Source: Myxococcota bacterium (GTDB lineage Bacteria > Myxococcota_A > Polyangia > Polyangiales > Polyangiaceae). Taken from it: a stretch of 54,576 nucleotides of DNA. A model generated the notes under the pieces. That model had not been told where the DNA came from, searched no databases, and was given only the letters and a program-made list of their open reading frames with translations. The stretch lies in assembly GCA_963169165.1 (NCBI GenBank), contig CAUJFL010000054.1:1-54576 (forward strand), written 5' to 3'. The position numbers were made by a program, and so were the translations under genes. Of this stretch, positions 25,005 to 33,651 are shown piece by piece (within the stretch, counting starts at the first letter, position 1; every line of letters starts with the position of its first letter).

Positions 25005-26120
25005 TCAGCGAAGGACTGGTTTGATTCGAAGTTCAATGGTGCCGGGACCGGTCGCGGTGGCACCGACGAAGCGCGCCGCCGCGACGAAGTACAGGGTCCC
25101 GTCGGTAGCGGAGCGCACGAGCCAGGTGCCCGGGGCCGGGGCGAGCGGCGCGCTGCCCGCCGCGAGCCAGCCCTCGTCGAAGACGCTGGCGACGTGGTCT
25201 CCGCGAAAGTCGAGGCCGTCGAACGACGCCCGCGTCACCGCGTCGAAGGCGGGCAGCTCGGTGTCAGCGGTCTTCGTCTTCATCGCGCCGACGTCGCCGT
25301 CTCCGGCGGGAGCGGGCCCGAGGCGAGCGGCCGTCACGCCGCCGGGGCCGCCGACGCCGCCGTTCACGCTGATGGTCTCGCGCCGAAAGCAGAGATGCCA
25401 GTCATCGCTCGCCCTCGCCTCGGCCTCGGTGTGCCTGGGGCGGGCGCCGGTCACGAGATCGAGGCACTCGCTCTGCGCGTCGGGCGACGCCGCGGTGCCG
25501 CCGGCGGTCGCGTCGAGGTTCGTGACGGTCGTCATGCCGCCCGCGCCGTCGAGCTCGGCGTAACGCAGCTGGTACAGCGCGGGCACCACCGCGCCGTCGC
25601 GCTTGCCGTAGTAGGACAGCACTTGCACCTTGAACCACTTGCCGGCGGCCTTGACTCCGATGATCTGATAGCGGCTCCAGAGCGCGTGCGACGCTCCATC
25701 ATAGGCGTACCAGGAGGCGAACGCGCCGCCGGCCTTGTCAGTCGACAGCTTGGGCACGCCCGGGGCCCGATCCTCGGCGAACGTACCCACGTCGAGCGGC
25801 CCGAAGGCGCCCCCCGAGCCTGGGCCCGAGATGCCGCTGTTGGTGCGCACCTCGGCGCCGTTGAAGGCGAGATCCCAGCCGACGTCAGCCTTGGAATCGG
25901 CCACCTCGACGACGCGCGGACCGGTCATGGACACATAGGTCGTGCGCCCCACTGTCACCGGGACGCTCAACGAGGCGCCCGAGGCGTACGGGTCTTCGCC
26001 AGAGGACGTCGGAGCAGCCTTCGTATTCACGGGGCCGTCCGCCGAATCGCTGCAGCCCGCGGCAGCGCACGCCGCGAGCCACCCAACCAAGTAAACATTC
26101 TTCATTTTCAACAGAGTCAT
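25005..26120 (-). CDS. HmuY-family lipoprotein with two tandem HmuY domains
   Basis: 371 aa from ATG 26120 (GGGAG upstream; overlaps the receptor stop in ATGA). Signal with lipobox AAGC, no long stalk. Domain 1 (about 45-195): VGWDLAFNGAEVRTNSGISGPGSG, SWYAYDGASHALWSRYQIIGV and FKVQVLSYYG...YQLRYAEL. Domain 2 (about 200-371): DDWHLCFRRETISVNGGVGGPGG, FDEGWLAAGSAPLAPAPGTWLV and LYFVAAARF...IELRIKPVL. Domain 2 has drifted more, notably in the YKVQ strand. It is likely a surface heme-capture protein for the receptor encoded just upstream. Confidence 0.85.
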   Translation of the reverse strand: MTLLKMKNVYLVGWLAACAAAGCSDSADGPVNTKAAPTSSGEDPYASGASLSVPVTVGRTTYVSMTGPRVVEVADSKADVGWDLAFNGAEVRTNSGISGPGSGGAFGPLDVGTFAEDRAPGVPKLSTDKAGGAFASWYAYDGASHALWSRYQIIGVKAAGKWFKVQVLSYYGKRDGAVVPALYQLRYAELDGAGGMTTVTNLDATAGGTAASPDAQSECLDLVTGARPRHTEAEARASDDWHLCFRRETISVNGGVGGPGGVTAARLGPAPAGDGDVGAMKTKTADTELPAFDAVTRASFDGLDFRGDHVASVFDEGWLAAGSAPLAPAPGTWLVRSATDGTLYFVAAARFVGATATGPGTIELRIKPVLR

Positions 26121-28093
26121 GGTTCTCCCTCGTGAAGCTCGAACTTGATGCCAGCGAACAGCGTCCTCCCGAGCGGCGGACGCAGGTCTCCGACGCGGCC
26201 CGGATCGGGGTGCACGTCGGTGACGTTGGTCCCGCCCGCGTAGACTTGCGCGGCGCTCGCGACGTCCCACCCCGCGCGCACATCGAGCGTCGAGTAGCCT
26301 GGGGACCGGACCCCGTCGGACACCCAGGCGTCGGTCGACGCGCGGTGGCGGATCGACAGCTCGAGGCGCCGCAGCGGCCGCGCGCGCAGCGTGGTCGTGA
26401 GGGTGTGTGGAGGACGGCCGCCGAGCGGGCGACGCCGCACGTCGTCGCGCGTGTAGAGGTAGTCGTAGCCGGTGTCGACCCGCAGCCTGGCGCCCGCGCG
26501 GATGGTGTACCCGAGCGACCCGCCGAAGGTCCGCGCGCGCCCGAAGTTCTGGTAGCGATAGTCGACGGCGGCGCCATTGGACACGCCGCCCTCGAGGTCG
26601 AGGTCGATGAGGTCCCTCACCCAGTTGGCGAACGCCCCGGCCCGCAGGGTGACCTGGCGCGAGGCTGCCCACGACGCGTCTCCGTTTACCCCCCACGACG
26701 TCTCCGGCGAGAGGGCGCGGTCGCCCACGACGCGGTACCCGAGCGACGAGTGGTCAAAGGTGAAGCCGCGCTCCTTCGCGCTCGGCGCGCGGAAGCCCTG
26801 CCCCGCGCCGACGCGCAGCGAGACGGACTCGGTCGGGCGATACGACAACGCCGCCCGCGGCGTCACCTTGGATCCGTAGGTCGTGTGGGTCTCCGCGCGC
26901 AGTCCCGCCAGCCAGGAGAGCGCCGAGGTGGCCTTGCCTTGCAGCTGCACGTAGCCGGCCGCCCTCGCCAGCGTCTGCGGCGCGACCTCCTCCGAGTCGC
27001 GGCGCACGAGCCCAGAGCTGTGGCTCTCGACGGTGGAGAGCTGCTGCTCGAAGTGCTCTCGCTCCGCCCGAGCGCCGACTATCCAGGTGACCCCTCCGCG
27101 CGGCCACGTGAGCGTCTGCTCTAGCGACAGCAGGCGGTGCGCGCGGTCGTGGCGCTCTCCCACCTGGCTGCCACGCTGAAATCGTTCGGAGGTGTTGTCG
27201 ATGCGCTGGTGTCCCGCGGTCATGCGGAGCGAGGCGCCGCGGCCCAGATCGAACGACTGGATCACGTGCGCGGTCTGGCGATCCGTCTTCGCTGGCGTAT
27301 CGAGGGCGTAGCGACCGACGCCGGGCGCCTCGGCGCTGCTCACGCCCTCGCTCGCCTCCCTCAGCCAGCGGACGCGGACGCGGAGGGTCCAGCGATCGGT
27401 GATCACGCCGCCCGCGCGGGCCGAGACCAGCGCGCGCGACGTCGGGGCCACCTGAAAATCAGGGAGCGCGGGGTCGCGCGACACGCCGCCCTGCCGCGAG
27501 AACGAGCCGTCGACCGTCGACCACGCGTCTCGCCCCGCATACGACGCCGACGCCGCGCCATACACGCCGCCGCGGCTGCGACGCTCGAGCCTGCCGCGCG
27601 CGCTCGGGCCGGCGTAGCGAGGCGGGCCGGTGACGATGTTGATCACGCCGCCGATCGCGCCCGAGCCGTACAGCGAGCTGGTCGGACCCGTCACGATCTC
27701 GATCCGCTGGATGTCGCCCACCGGCAGCGACGCGAGGTCGATCGCGCCGCCCGTGTCGCCGACCATCGGCTCGCCGTCCTCGAGGATGAGCACCCGCTGC
27801 AGGTCGAAGCCCTGGATGCGGACCGCGCTGACGCCTCCCAGCTGCGAGAACGCGCCCGGGTCGACGCGGACGCCGGGCTGGGTCGCCAGCGCCTCGGCGA
27901 CGTTGGTCGCGCCTCGCCGCTCCGCCTCGTCGCGCGTCACGACGTCGGTCTTCACCGTGGCCCGCTGCGCCTGCTCGGGGGTGCGCGTCCCGGTCACGAC
28001 GACGTCGTCCCCATTCCCCTTGGGGGGCTGGGCGCCGACGGACCGAGGCACCAGCGGCAGCGTGAGCGCGAGCATCGCCAGGCGAGCCCTCAC
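26117..28093 (-). CDS. TonB-dependent outer-membrane receptor, heme/iron uptake (HmuR-like)
   Basis: 658 aa from GTG 28093 (an ATG at 28075 is also possible). Signal peptide ends near SVGAQ. A TonB-box-like DDVVVTGTRTPE lies at about residue 30, then the plug domain with LATQPGVRVDPGAFSQLGGVSAVRIQGFD, ILEDGEPM and IEIVTGPTSSLYGSGAIGGVINIVT. The remaining ~480 residues are a 22-strand-type barrel ending with a C-terminal Phe-containing strand (RTLFAGIKFELHEGEP). The two downstream HmuY genes and the Fur box upstream point to heme as substrate. Transport across the outer membrane would need TonB/ExbBD. Confidence 0.92.
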   Translation of the reverse strand: MRARLAMLALTLPLVPRSVGAQPPKGNGDDVVVTGTRTPEQAQRATVKTDVVTRDEAERRGATNVAEALATQPGVRVDPGAFSQLGGVSAVRIQGFDLQRVLILEDGEPMVGDTGGAIDLASLPVGDIQRIEIVTGPTSSLYGSGAIGGVINIVTGPPRYAGPSARGRLERRSRGGVYGAASASYAGRDAWSTVDGSFSRQGGVSRDPALPDFQVAPTSRALVSARAGGVITDRWTLRVRVRWLREASEGVSSAEAPGVGRYALDTPAKTDRQTAHVIQSFDLGRGASLRMTAGHQRIDNTSERFQRGSQVGERHDRAHRLLSLEQTLTWPRGGVTWIVGARAEREHFEQQLSTVESHSSGLVRRDSEEVAPQTLARAAGYVQLQGKATSALSWLAGLRAETHTTYGSKVTPRAALSYRPTESVSLRVGAGQGFRAPSAKERGFTFDHSSLGYRVVGDRALSPETSWGVNGDASWAASRQVTLRAGAFANWVRDLIDLDLEGGVSNGAAVDYRYQNFGRARTFGGSLGYTIRAGARLRVDTGYDYLYTRDDVRRRPLGGRPPHTLTTTLRARPLRRLELSIRHRASTDAWVSDGVRSPGYSTLDVRAGWDVASAAQVYAGGTNVTDVHPDPGRVGDLRPPLGRTLFAGIKFELHEGEP

Positions 28094-28117
28094 GGCGTCG
28101 GCGCGACGCGCGCCCGA

Positions 28118-28133
28118 CCCCGTGTGAACGGGG
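28118..28133 (-). other. Hairpin in the leader of the receptor operon
   Basis: CCCCGT-gtga-ACGGGG forms a perfect 6-bp stem with a 4-nt loop between the Fur box and the receptor start. Role unknown; it could affect leader stability or translation. Confidence 0.35.
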
Positions 28134-28155
28134 CGATCCCGAGCACCTCTTTATT

Positions 28156-28174
28156 GATAACGACTTTCATTATC
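28156..28174 (-). promoter_or_regulatory. Fur box upstream of the heme-uptake operon
   Basis: GATAACGACTTTCATTATC matches 15 of 19 positions of the Fur consensus GATAATGATAATCATTATC. It sits in an A/T-rich island that stands out in this GC-rich DNA, 63 bp before the receptor start. It should repress the receptor and both HmuY genes when iron is plentiful. Confidence 0.85.
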
Positions 28175-28242
28175 TAGACATAGGCATGTGTGGCCGTGTT
28201 CGTCCACACAAATCGGCCCATGTCGTGACGCGTCGACGCCCG

Positions 28243-28674
28243 TCAGGCGTGCGCGTCGGCGAGCGGGTACAGCGTGTCGTTCTCCTTCATCATCCTGACG
28301 CCGAGGCGGAGCAGCACCCGCCGCGTGTCGCGCGCGAAGCGGCGCGGATCCTCGCGGATCGCGTCGGCGGTCGGCCAGCTGGACAGGAACGTCTGGAACT
28401 CGTCGTACAGCGCGCCGCACTCGTCGAGCAGGCGGCGCGCGGTCGCGCGCACGTCGGGCGAGGGGTGCTCGAGCAGCCTCGGGTACAAGGCTTCGTTCTC
28501 CATCGCTGCGTGGACGCGGAGCGCTCCAGAGAACGCCGAGAGCTTGCGGCGGCACGCGTCCGCGCCGGCGCCGTCTCCGCTCGCCTCGAGGAGCTGTCCG
28601 AGCTCCGTCGCCAGGGTGAGCAGGTGCGCGTGCTGCTGGCGGAACCGATCGCTGGGAGGAGGCAGGTCGGGCAT
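28243..28674 (-). CDS. Hemerythrin-like (HHE) protein
   Basis: 143 aa from ATG 28674. A four-helix bundle of HHE type: FRQQHAHLLTLATELGQLLE near the start, LRVHAAMENEALYPRLLEH in the middle, and MMKENDTLYPLAD at the end, supplying His and Glu ligands for a di-iron centre. Some bacterial members bind oxygen or sense redox or iron state. It is the gene immediately upstream of the Fur-controlled receptor operon and may share iron-related regulation, but the Fur box lies after its stop. Confidence 0.85.
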   Translation of the reverse strand: MPDLPPPSDRFRQQHAHLLTLATELGQLLEASGDGAGADACRRKLSAFSGALRVHAAMENEALYPRLLEHPSPDVRATARRLLDECGALYDEFQTFLSSWPTADAIREDPRRFARDTRRVLLRLGVRMMKENDTLYPLADAHA

Positions 28675-28766
28675 GCAGCGGCGTGTACGAGGCGCCGCCG
28701 CGCGTGGTTCCGACGCGCGAGCGATTTTCGGTTGAGGCGCCAGGTCCTCACGGCGAGACCGCGAGC

Positions 28767-29489
28767 ATGCAACGACAGGCGCAGGAGCGCATGAAATGGT
28801 CCCGCGAGCGCGACGTGGCGACGTCGTTGTTTACGTCGACCTTGCGGGCCGGCGCCGGGATGATCGCCGCGCCGAGCGCCCGGCCTCCCTCGCGCACGCT
28901 CGAGCTGTTCGACATGGAAGGGTGCCCGTACTGCCGCGCGGCGCGCGAGGCGCTCTCGACGCTCGATCTCGACGCGATGGTGTACCCCTGCCCCAAGGGC
29001 GGCGAGCGCTTCAGACCCGAGGTGGTACGGCGCGGCGGCAAGGCACGGTTTCCTTACCTTCATGATCCAAACACGGATCTGTCGCTCTACGAGTCCGCCG
29101 AGATCGTTCGGTACCTGGCCCACGAGTACGGCGGGGCGGTGCCGACGTGGACCCGGCTCGGGAGGCTGGGGATCGCCACGTCGATGCTCGCGTCGGGCGC
29201 GCGGCCGTCGCGAGGCCTGAGGGCGAGGCCGTCGCGGCGCCCCGAGCGCCCGCTCGAGCTGTGGAGCTTCGAGGCGTCACCGTACTGTCGGCTCGTGCGC
29301 GAGGTGCTGTGCGAGCTGGAGCTGCCGTACCTTCTGCACAACGTGGCGCGCGGCTCGCGAGGGCGCGCGGCGTTCGTCGCGCGCTCGGGCAAGATGATGG
29401 TGCCCTACCTCGCCGATCCCAACACGGGGCGCGAGCTGTTCGAGTCGGCCGAGATCGTCCGATATCTCGAGGAGAGCTACGGCGCGTGA
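28767..29489 (+). CDS. Tandem glutathione S-transferase N-terminal domain protein
   Basis: 240 aa from ATG 28767 (ATG 28791 also possible). Two thioredoxin-fold GST-N domains in a row: LELFDMEGCPYCRAAREAL...YESAEIVRYLAHEYGG and LELWSFEASPYCRLVREVL...FESAEIVRYLEESYGA. Domain 1 keeps a CPYC redox pair, while domain 2 has SPYC, losing the first Cys. There is no helical GST C-terminal domain. The architecture resembles the tandem GST-N proteins of cyanobacteria and plant plastids, whose function is poorly known. Its stop overlaps the next gene (GTGA). Confidence 0.85.
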   Translation: MQRQAQERMKWSRERDVATSLFTSTLRAGAGMIAAPSARPPSRTLELFDMEGCPYCRAAREALSTLDLDAMVYPCPKGGERFRPEVVRRGGKARFPYLHDPNTDLSLYESAEIVRYLAHEYGGAVPTWTRLGRLGIATSMLASGARPSRGLRARPSRRPERPLELWSFEASPYCRLVREVLCELELPYLLHNVARGSRGRAAFVARSGKMMVPYLADPNTGRELFESAEIVRYLEESYGA

Positions 29490-30727
29490 AGGGCTTCGAC
29501 GACAGGCGGGTCACGGCGTGGCTCGACGCGCTCGCGCGCATCGCCCGCCCCGCGGCGCCCGTCACCCGCGAGCGCGCGCCGGTGCACGTCGTCTACGGCG
29601 GCGCGCACCTCTTCACTCGGGACGTCGTCGCGAAGATGTCACGGCTCGCGCTGACGGCGTTCGACGCCCACGCGGCGACGCCAGACGCGCTCGCCGCCGC
29701 GATGGACATGCCGCTCGAGTCGGCGAGGGCGGTGCACGGGCGCGTGCGCGACAAGCTCGGGCGCGAGCCGGTCGAGGATCTCAGGATCGACTTCGAGGAC
29801 GGCTTCGGACCGCGCCCCGACGAGGAAGAGGACCACCACGCGCGCCGCGCCGGCGAGGAGCTGAGGGCCGCGATCACGGCGGGCGCCGCGCCGCCGTCGT
29901 TCGGCGTGCGCCCGAAGGCGCTCTCGCCGACCACCGCGCCGCGCGCCCTGCGCACGCTGTCGCTGTTCTTCGATGCGCTCGGCTTCGCGCCGACCGGGCT
30001 CATCGTCACGCTGCCGAAGGTGGACCACGAGGACACGGTCGCGGTCGCGGCCGACGTGCTCGACGCGCTCGAGGGCTCGTACGGCGCGGCGCGCGGCGCG
30101 ATCCGCCTCGAGCTGATGATCGAGACCCCCGAGAGCCTCTTCGCGCAAGACGGCGCCGTCGCGCTGCCTCGGCTCGCGCGCGCCGGTCGCGGCAGGGTCT
30201 CGGGTGTACACCTCGGCGCCTACGATCTCACGGCCGCCGCGGGCGTGTCGGCGAGCGCGCAGACGCTCGATCACCCGCTGTGCAGGGCGGCGAGGGCGTT
30301 GATGCAGCTCTCGCTCGCTGGCACCGGGATCGAGGTGGCCGACGGCGCGACGACGCTGATGCCGATCGGCCCTCATCGCGGTGACCTGGACGCCGCGCGC
30401 CTCGCCGAGAACGACGTGGTCGTCCGTCGCGCCTGGCGCGCCGCCTACGCCAACGTGCGCCGCGCGCTCGCCGACGGGCTCTACCAGGGCTGGGATCTGC
30501 ACCCCGCGCAGCTCCCCGCGCGCTACGCGGCGACGTACGCGTTCTTCCGCGAGGGTCTCGCCGACGCGCAGGCGAGGCTCCAGGCGTCCCGCGACGTGGC
30601 GGCGAAGGCGTCGCGGGTCGGCGCGCAGTTCGACGACGCGGCGACGGCGCGCGGGCTCGAGGCCTTCTTCGCGCGGGGCGTCGCGTCGGGCGCCCTCGAC
30701 CGCGACGACCTCCTCCCCACGGGCTGA
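29486..30727 (+). CDS. CitE/HpcH-HpaI-like aldolase/lyase
   Basis: 413 aa from GTG 29486, which overlaps the tandem GST-N stop. The TIM-barrel family motifs are present: LRIDFEDGFGPRPDEEEDHHA (metal region), GVRPKAL, LIVTLPKVDHEDTV, RLELMIETPESLF (acidic ligand) and SGVHLGAYDLTAAAG. It is longer than CitE (about 300 aa) and belongs to the larger uncharacterised branch of the citrate lyase-beta/aldolase superfamily. A C-C lyase acting on a small (CoA-linked or free) acid is likely; the substrate is unknown. Cytosolic. Confidence 0.8.
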   Translation: MKGFDDRRVTAWLDALARIARPAAPVTRERAPVHVVYGGAHLFTRDVVAKMSRLALTAFDAHAATPDALAAAMDMPLESARAVHGRVRDKLGREPVEDLRIDFEDGFGPRPDEEEDHHARRAGEELRAAITAGAAPPSFGVRPKALSPTTAPRALRTLSLFFDALGFAPTGLIVTLPKVDHEDTVAVAADVLDALEGSYGAARGAIRLELMIETPESLFAQDGAVALPRLARAGRGRVSGVHLGAYDLTAAAGVSASAQTLDHPLCRAARALMQLSLAGTGIEVADGATTLMPIGPHRGDLDAARLAENDVVVRRAWRAAYANVRRALADGLYQGWDLHPAQLPARYAATYAFFREGLADAQARLQASRDVAAKASRVGAQFDDAATARGLEAFFARGVASGALDRDDLLPTG

Positions 30728-30729
30728 CG

Positions 30730-31461
30730 TCAGAACGCGCCGACGGCGGCGAGCCCCGACGCCTGCGGCGACACGACCGGCAGCACACGAAACGTACCGG
30801 CGTCCCGCACGAACACTTTGTTGGGATATCCGTAGCCGTACGCTAGCAGCGCCGCTCCCGTCGCCTGTCCCAGGAACGAGTAGACATAGAGCGTGCGATC
30901 TGCCTCGCAGCTCGACGCCGAGTGACAGTCGCGCGCGGCGGCGCGGATGAGCGGGCCCGCGAGAGGGACGACGAGCAGCGACTCGTCTCGCGCGTTGAGG
31001 CCCACCGTCGCGGTGAGGCCATAGATCACTCCGAAGGTGATCCAGCCGCCGATCACGGGACCTCGGCGAGCGCGCGTCTCGCGGTGGTACCCGAGGGGCT
31101 GCGCCTGCCCTTCGTCGTCGAGGATCGCGGGTGGCGGAGCGTGGCTGTAGGGCCCCGGGTAAGCTCCCGGCGGCGCGGGATAGTATGGATAGGGGTAGGG
31201 GTAAGGATAGTAAGGATACGGCGTCGCGCCTGGCGGACGCGCGCCGGGTGGGGCGGTGGGAGGAGGGGGCGCGGGCGTCGGCTGGGTCGACGCCGACGGC
31301 GGCGGCGCTGTCGCGGGCGGCGCGGCGCGCGCGGGCGGCGATGTCGCGGGCGGCGCGGCGGGCGCGGGCGGCAGCGGGGGCGGGGGACCCTCGGCCGAGG
31401 CACCAGCGGCGAGCGTGAAGATGAAGGCGAATATTGGCGCGAATCGCGAGCCCATTGTCAT
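30730..31461 (-). CDS. Pro/Tyr-rich exported membrane protein
   Basis: 243 aa from ATG 31461, chosen for GGGAG upstream and the signal peptide MTMGSRFAPIFAFIFTLAAGASA. Residues about 25-110 are low-complexity Pro/Ala then YPYPYPYY repeats. The rest has membrane-like stretches (PVIGGWITFGVIYGLTATVGL, LLVVPLAGPLIRAAA, FLGQATGAALLAYGYG) and two Cys. Many myxobacterial envelope proteins share this plan; no function known. Convergent with the CitE-like gene (2 bp). Confidence 0.75.
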   Translation of the reverse strand: MTMGSRFAPIFAFIFTLAAGASAEGPPPPLPPAPAAPPATSPPARAAPPATAPPPSASTQPTPAPPPPTAPPGARPPGATPYPYYPYPYPYPYYPAPPGAYPGPYSHAPPPAILDDEGQAQPLGYHRETRARRGPVIGGWITFGVIYGLTATVGLNARDESLLVVPLAGPLIRAAARDCHSASSCEADRTLYVYSFLGQATGAALLAYGYGYPNKVFVRDAGTFRVLPVVSPQASGLAAVGAF

Positions 31462-31511
31462 ACCGCTCCCGCTTGGTGGTTCAGCGCGCATCCAGTGTTC
31501 GATTTGTTAAC

Positions 31512-32465
31512 TCATTCTGGCTCGGCGATCGGCGCGCAGGTGGAGACGCCGGCGCCGACGATGCTCTGGCCCGCGTCGGCCACGACCTGCGTCGTGCCCT
31601 TGCCTGGCGTGTATTTGTGGACGCGCGAGCCGCCGCCCGAGCCGTTGAAGAGGTAGAAGCTGCCGCCCCAGTGCGCGAACGCCCACGCGTTGATCTGGGG
31701 GAGCCCCTGCGCGACGTTGGAGATCACGTGCCCGGTCGCCCTGTCGATCTCGGCGACGCTCGTCTTCTTCGCGTTGGAGATGTCGACGAAGAAGCCGAAG
31801 AGGCGGCCCTCGCCGGTGCCAGTGACCTCGCCCGAGCGCCCCGCGAGGCCGCCGTCGAACTGCGCCACCTTCACGAGCTTGCCGTCGTCGGGGATCTTCG
31901 CGAGGCCCGCCGCGCCGTTGTCCATCACGTACAGCGTCTCTGCCTGCGAGCCCGGTCCGTCGGAGACGTAGCCCATGCCGAACTGCGAGAAACCCTGCTG
32001 GTTCGGCGTGTAGCCAGAGTCGGAGCACGACGCGTCCTTGGTGCTCGCGCGGTAGATGCGGCCGTTGCTGTAAAGAATGTAAGCATTGCCATCGCGGCGG
32101 ATCGCCATCGAGAACGGCGTCGCGAGGCCCGCGGGACAGTTGAGCTTGCCGATCTGGGTGAACGCGTAGGTCTTGGGATCGAACTTGAGCAGGTTGCTGT
32201 TGGGCGACGACACCACGAAGATCGACGCGCCGACCTCGTCGCAGTTGGGCGCGGTCCCGGGCGCGCCGCCCTGCTGCTGGAACCCGCCGCCGCTCCCGGC
32301 CTGCGCGCCGCCGCCGCTGCTCGCGCCGCCGCCGCCCGCGAACTGGGGCTGTCCCCCCGCGCCGTCGGCGTCGTCGAACGTCGACTTTTCGGCGGCGGAG
32401 CCGCAGCCGACCGCGAGGCCGAGGAGCAGGGCGAGCGTGATCGAGAGAGCCTTCGGGCGTGCCAT
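31512..32465 (-). CDS. Lipoprotein with propeller-like repeats
   Basis: 317 aa from ATG 32465. Signal with lipobox AVGC, a short Gly/Gln linker, then repeated blade-like segments (SIFVVSSPNSNLLKFDPKTYAFTQIGKLNC, NAYILYSNGRIYRASTKDASC, LFGFFVDISNAKKTSVAEIDRATGHVI, SFYLFNGSGGGSRVHKYTPGKG). This pattern recurs in myxobacterial lipoproteins annotated as hypothetical and suggests a beta-propeller. Function unknown; surface or periplasmic. Confidence 0.78.
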   Translation of the reverse strand: MARPKALSITLALLLGLAVGCGSAAEKSTFDDADGAGGQPQFAGGGGASSGGGAQAGSGGGFQQQGGAPGTAPNCDEVGASIFVVSSPNSNLLKFDPKTYAFTQIGKLNCPAGLATPFSMAIRRDGNAYILYSNGRIYRASTKDASCSDSGYTPNQQGFSQFGMGYVSDGPGSQAETLYVMDNGAAGLAKIPDDGKLVKVAQFDGGLAGRSGEVTGTGEGRLFGFFVDISNAKKTSVAEIDRATGHVISNVAQGLPQINAWAFAHWGGSFYLFNGSGGGSRVHKYTPGKGTTQVVADAGQSIVGAGVSTCAPIAEPE

Positions 32466-32504
32466 CGCGCGCAGCAGCCTACGGACGGCGCGTCGCCGAG
32501 TCCA

Positions 32505-33452
32505 TCACCGCGCGAAGAGGCGCGCGCGCAGCGACGACAGCACGCTCGCGGCGCGAGGGGTCGGGGCCCCCGCTGAGAGCAGCGCGACACGGCCGGTGGG
32601 ATCGAGCCGCTCGGTCGCGCGCACGAGCGCCGCGAACGCTCCCCGCACGGCGTCGACCGCGATCGGGACGAGCGCCGCGCCGGCGAGCGGCACCACGACG
32701 ACGTCGCGGACGAGCGCGGCGCGGGCCCAGGCCCCAGGCGGCGGCGAGACGAAGAGCTCGCGAAAGGTCGCGAGCTCGGTGAACACGCCGGTGCCGATCG
32801 GGCCCGCGAGCTCCTCGATCGCGGCGGCGAGGAAGCGGTAATCACGCCTGAAATCGCCTGACAGGAGGCCCATGCGCGCGCGCAGCTCGTCGGGGCCGAG
32901 CACGAGATCGATCGCGCGACCGCGGCGGCGCAGCACGAGCGCGGTGAACAGCTCGCCTCCCTCGAAGAGCCCGAGCGCCAGCACCTTGCCGTCGGGCAGC
33001 AGGCGGGAGAGCGCCGCGCGCAGCATCTCGGCGGAGGGGACGCGCAGCGACGACAGCTCGGCGGGGTGCGTCGCGATCGCGCCCTCGCGGCCCATGCGCT
33101 GCGCCGTCGCGACGAACGACAGCGCTTGGTCGACGAGATCGTCGCGCCGCGACGCGCGAGCCCCGATCCGCTCCATCAGCTCTTCGAGCGCCCCGTCGTG
33201 CAGCGAGACACCCCACCGCGCGTGATGCTCGGCGCAGAGCTCGGGCAGAGGGCGCAGCCGCCCGCCCGCGCCCGGCAGGCGCCCCGCGGCGGAGTGGAGC
33301 AGCTTCAGCACGTGCGCGCCATCATGCAGGACGAAGAGCCCGCCGGTGGGCGCGCCGTCGGCGACCCGAGAGGGAGGACGCCTCAGCGCGGACACGAGGC
33401 GTTGCCAGTCGCGCACGTCCCAGCCGTCGAAGCGCACGTCGTGGTGGAGCAC
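32505..33452 (-). CDS. Conserved hypothetical protein, myxobacterial
   Basis: 315 aa from GTG 33452. No signal or clear membrane helix, though one Val/Ala stretch (VVVVPLAGAALVPIAVDAV) is hydrophobic. An N-terminal segment (GGLFVLHDGAHVLKLLHSAAGRLP) and a middle alpha/beta part (VLALGLFEGGELFTALVLRRRGRAIDLVLGPDEL) suggest a folded enzyme- or sensor-like protein. Family not recognised. It lies downstream of the kinase gene and repeat copy B on the same strand. Confidence 0.7.
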   Translation of the reverse strand: MLHHDVRFDGWDVRDWQRLVSALRRPPSRVADGAPTGGLFVLHDGAHVLKLLHSAAGRLPGAGGRLRPLPELCAEHHARWGVSLHDGALEELMERIGARASRRDDLVDQALSFVATAQRMGREGAIATHPAELSSLRVPSAEMLRAALSRLLPDGKVLALGLFEGGELFTALVLRRRGRAIDLVLGPDELRARMGLLSGDFRRDYRFLAAAIEELAGPIGTGVFTELATFRELFVSPPPGAWARAALVRDVVVVPLAGAALVPIAVDAVRGAFAALVRATERLDPTGRVALLSAGAPTPRAASVLSSLRARLFAR

Positions 33453-33507
33453 TAGGAGATCACCCTAGTCGGGACGCGCGCCGAGGGTTCAACGTAGTTC
33501 TCGGAGA

Positions 33508-33651
33508 GGTGAAATCCGACGCGGACTTCGAGTCGACTGGGGCTGAGGGCGCGCGCGGCCCTGGCCCAGCCCCGTCGAGAACGCCTCCATCCATGGCGGC
33601 CGTGACGCGAGGCTTCGCCCCGCGCGACGAGGAGCCCTCGAAGCCTGCGTT
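33508..33651 (-). repeat. Dispersed 144-nt repeat, copy B
   Basis: Reverse-strand counterpart of the copy at 23926-24069. It begins at the last base of the kinase stop codon and reads in the same direction as the kinase. It contains a 7-bp inverted repeat GGCTTCG/CGAAGCC around an inner hairpin that is also possible in copy A. It occupies most of the 198-bp gap before the next gene. Confidence 0.75.
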
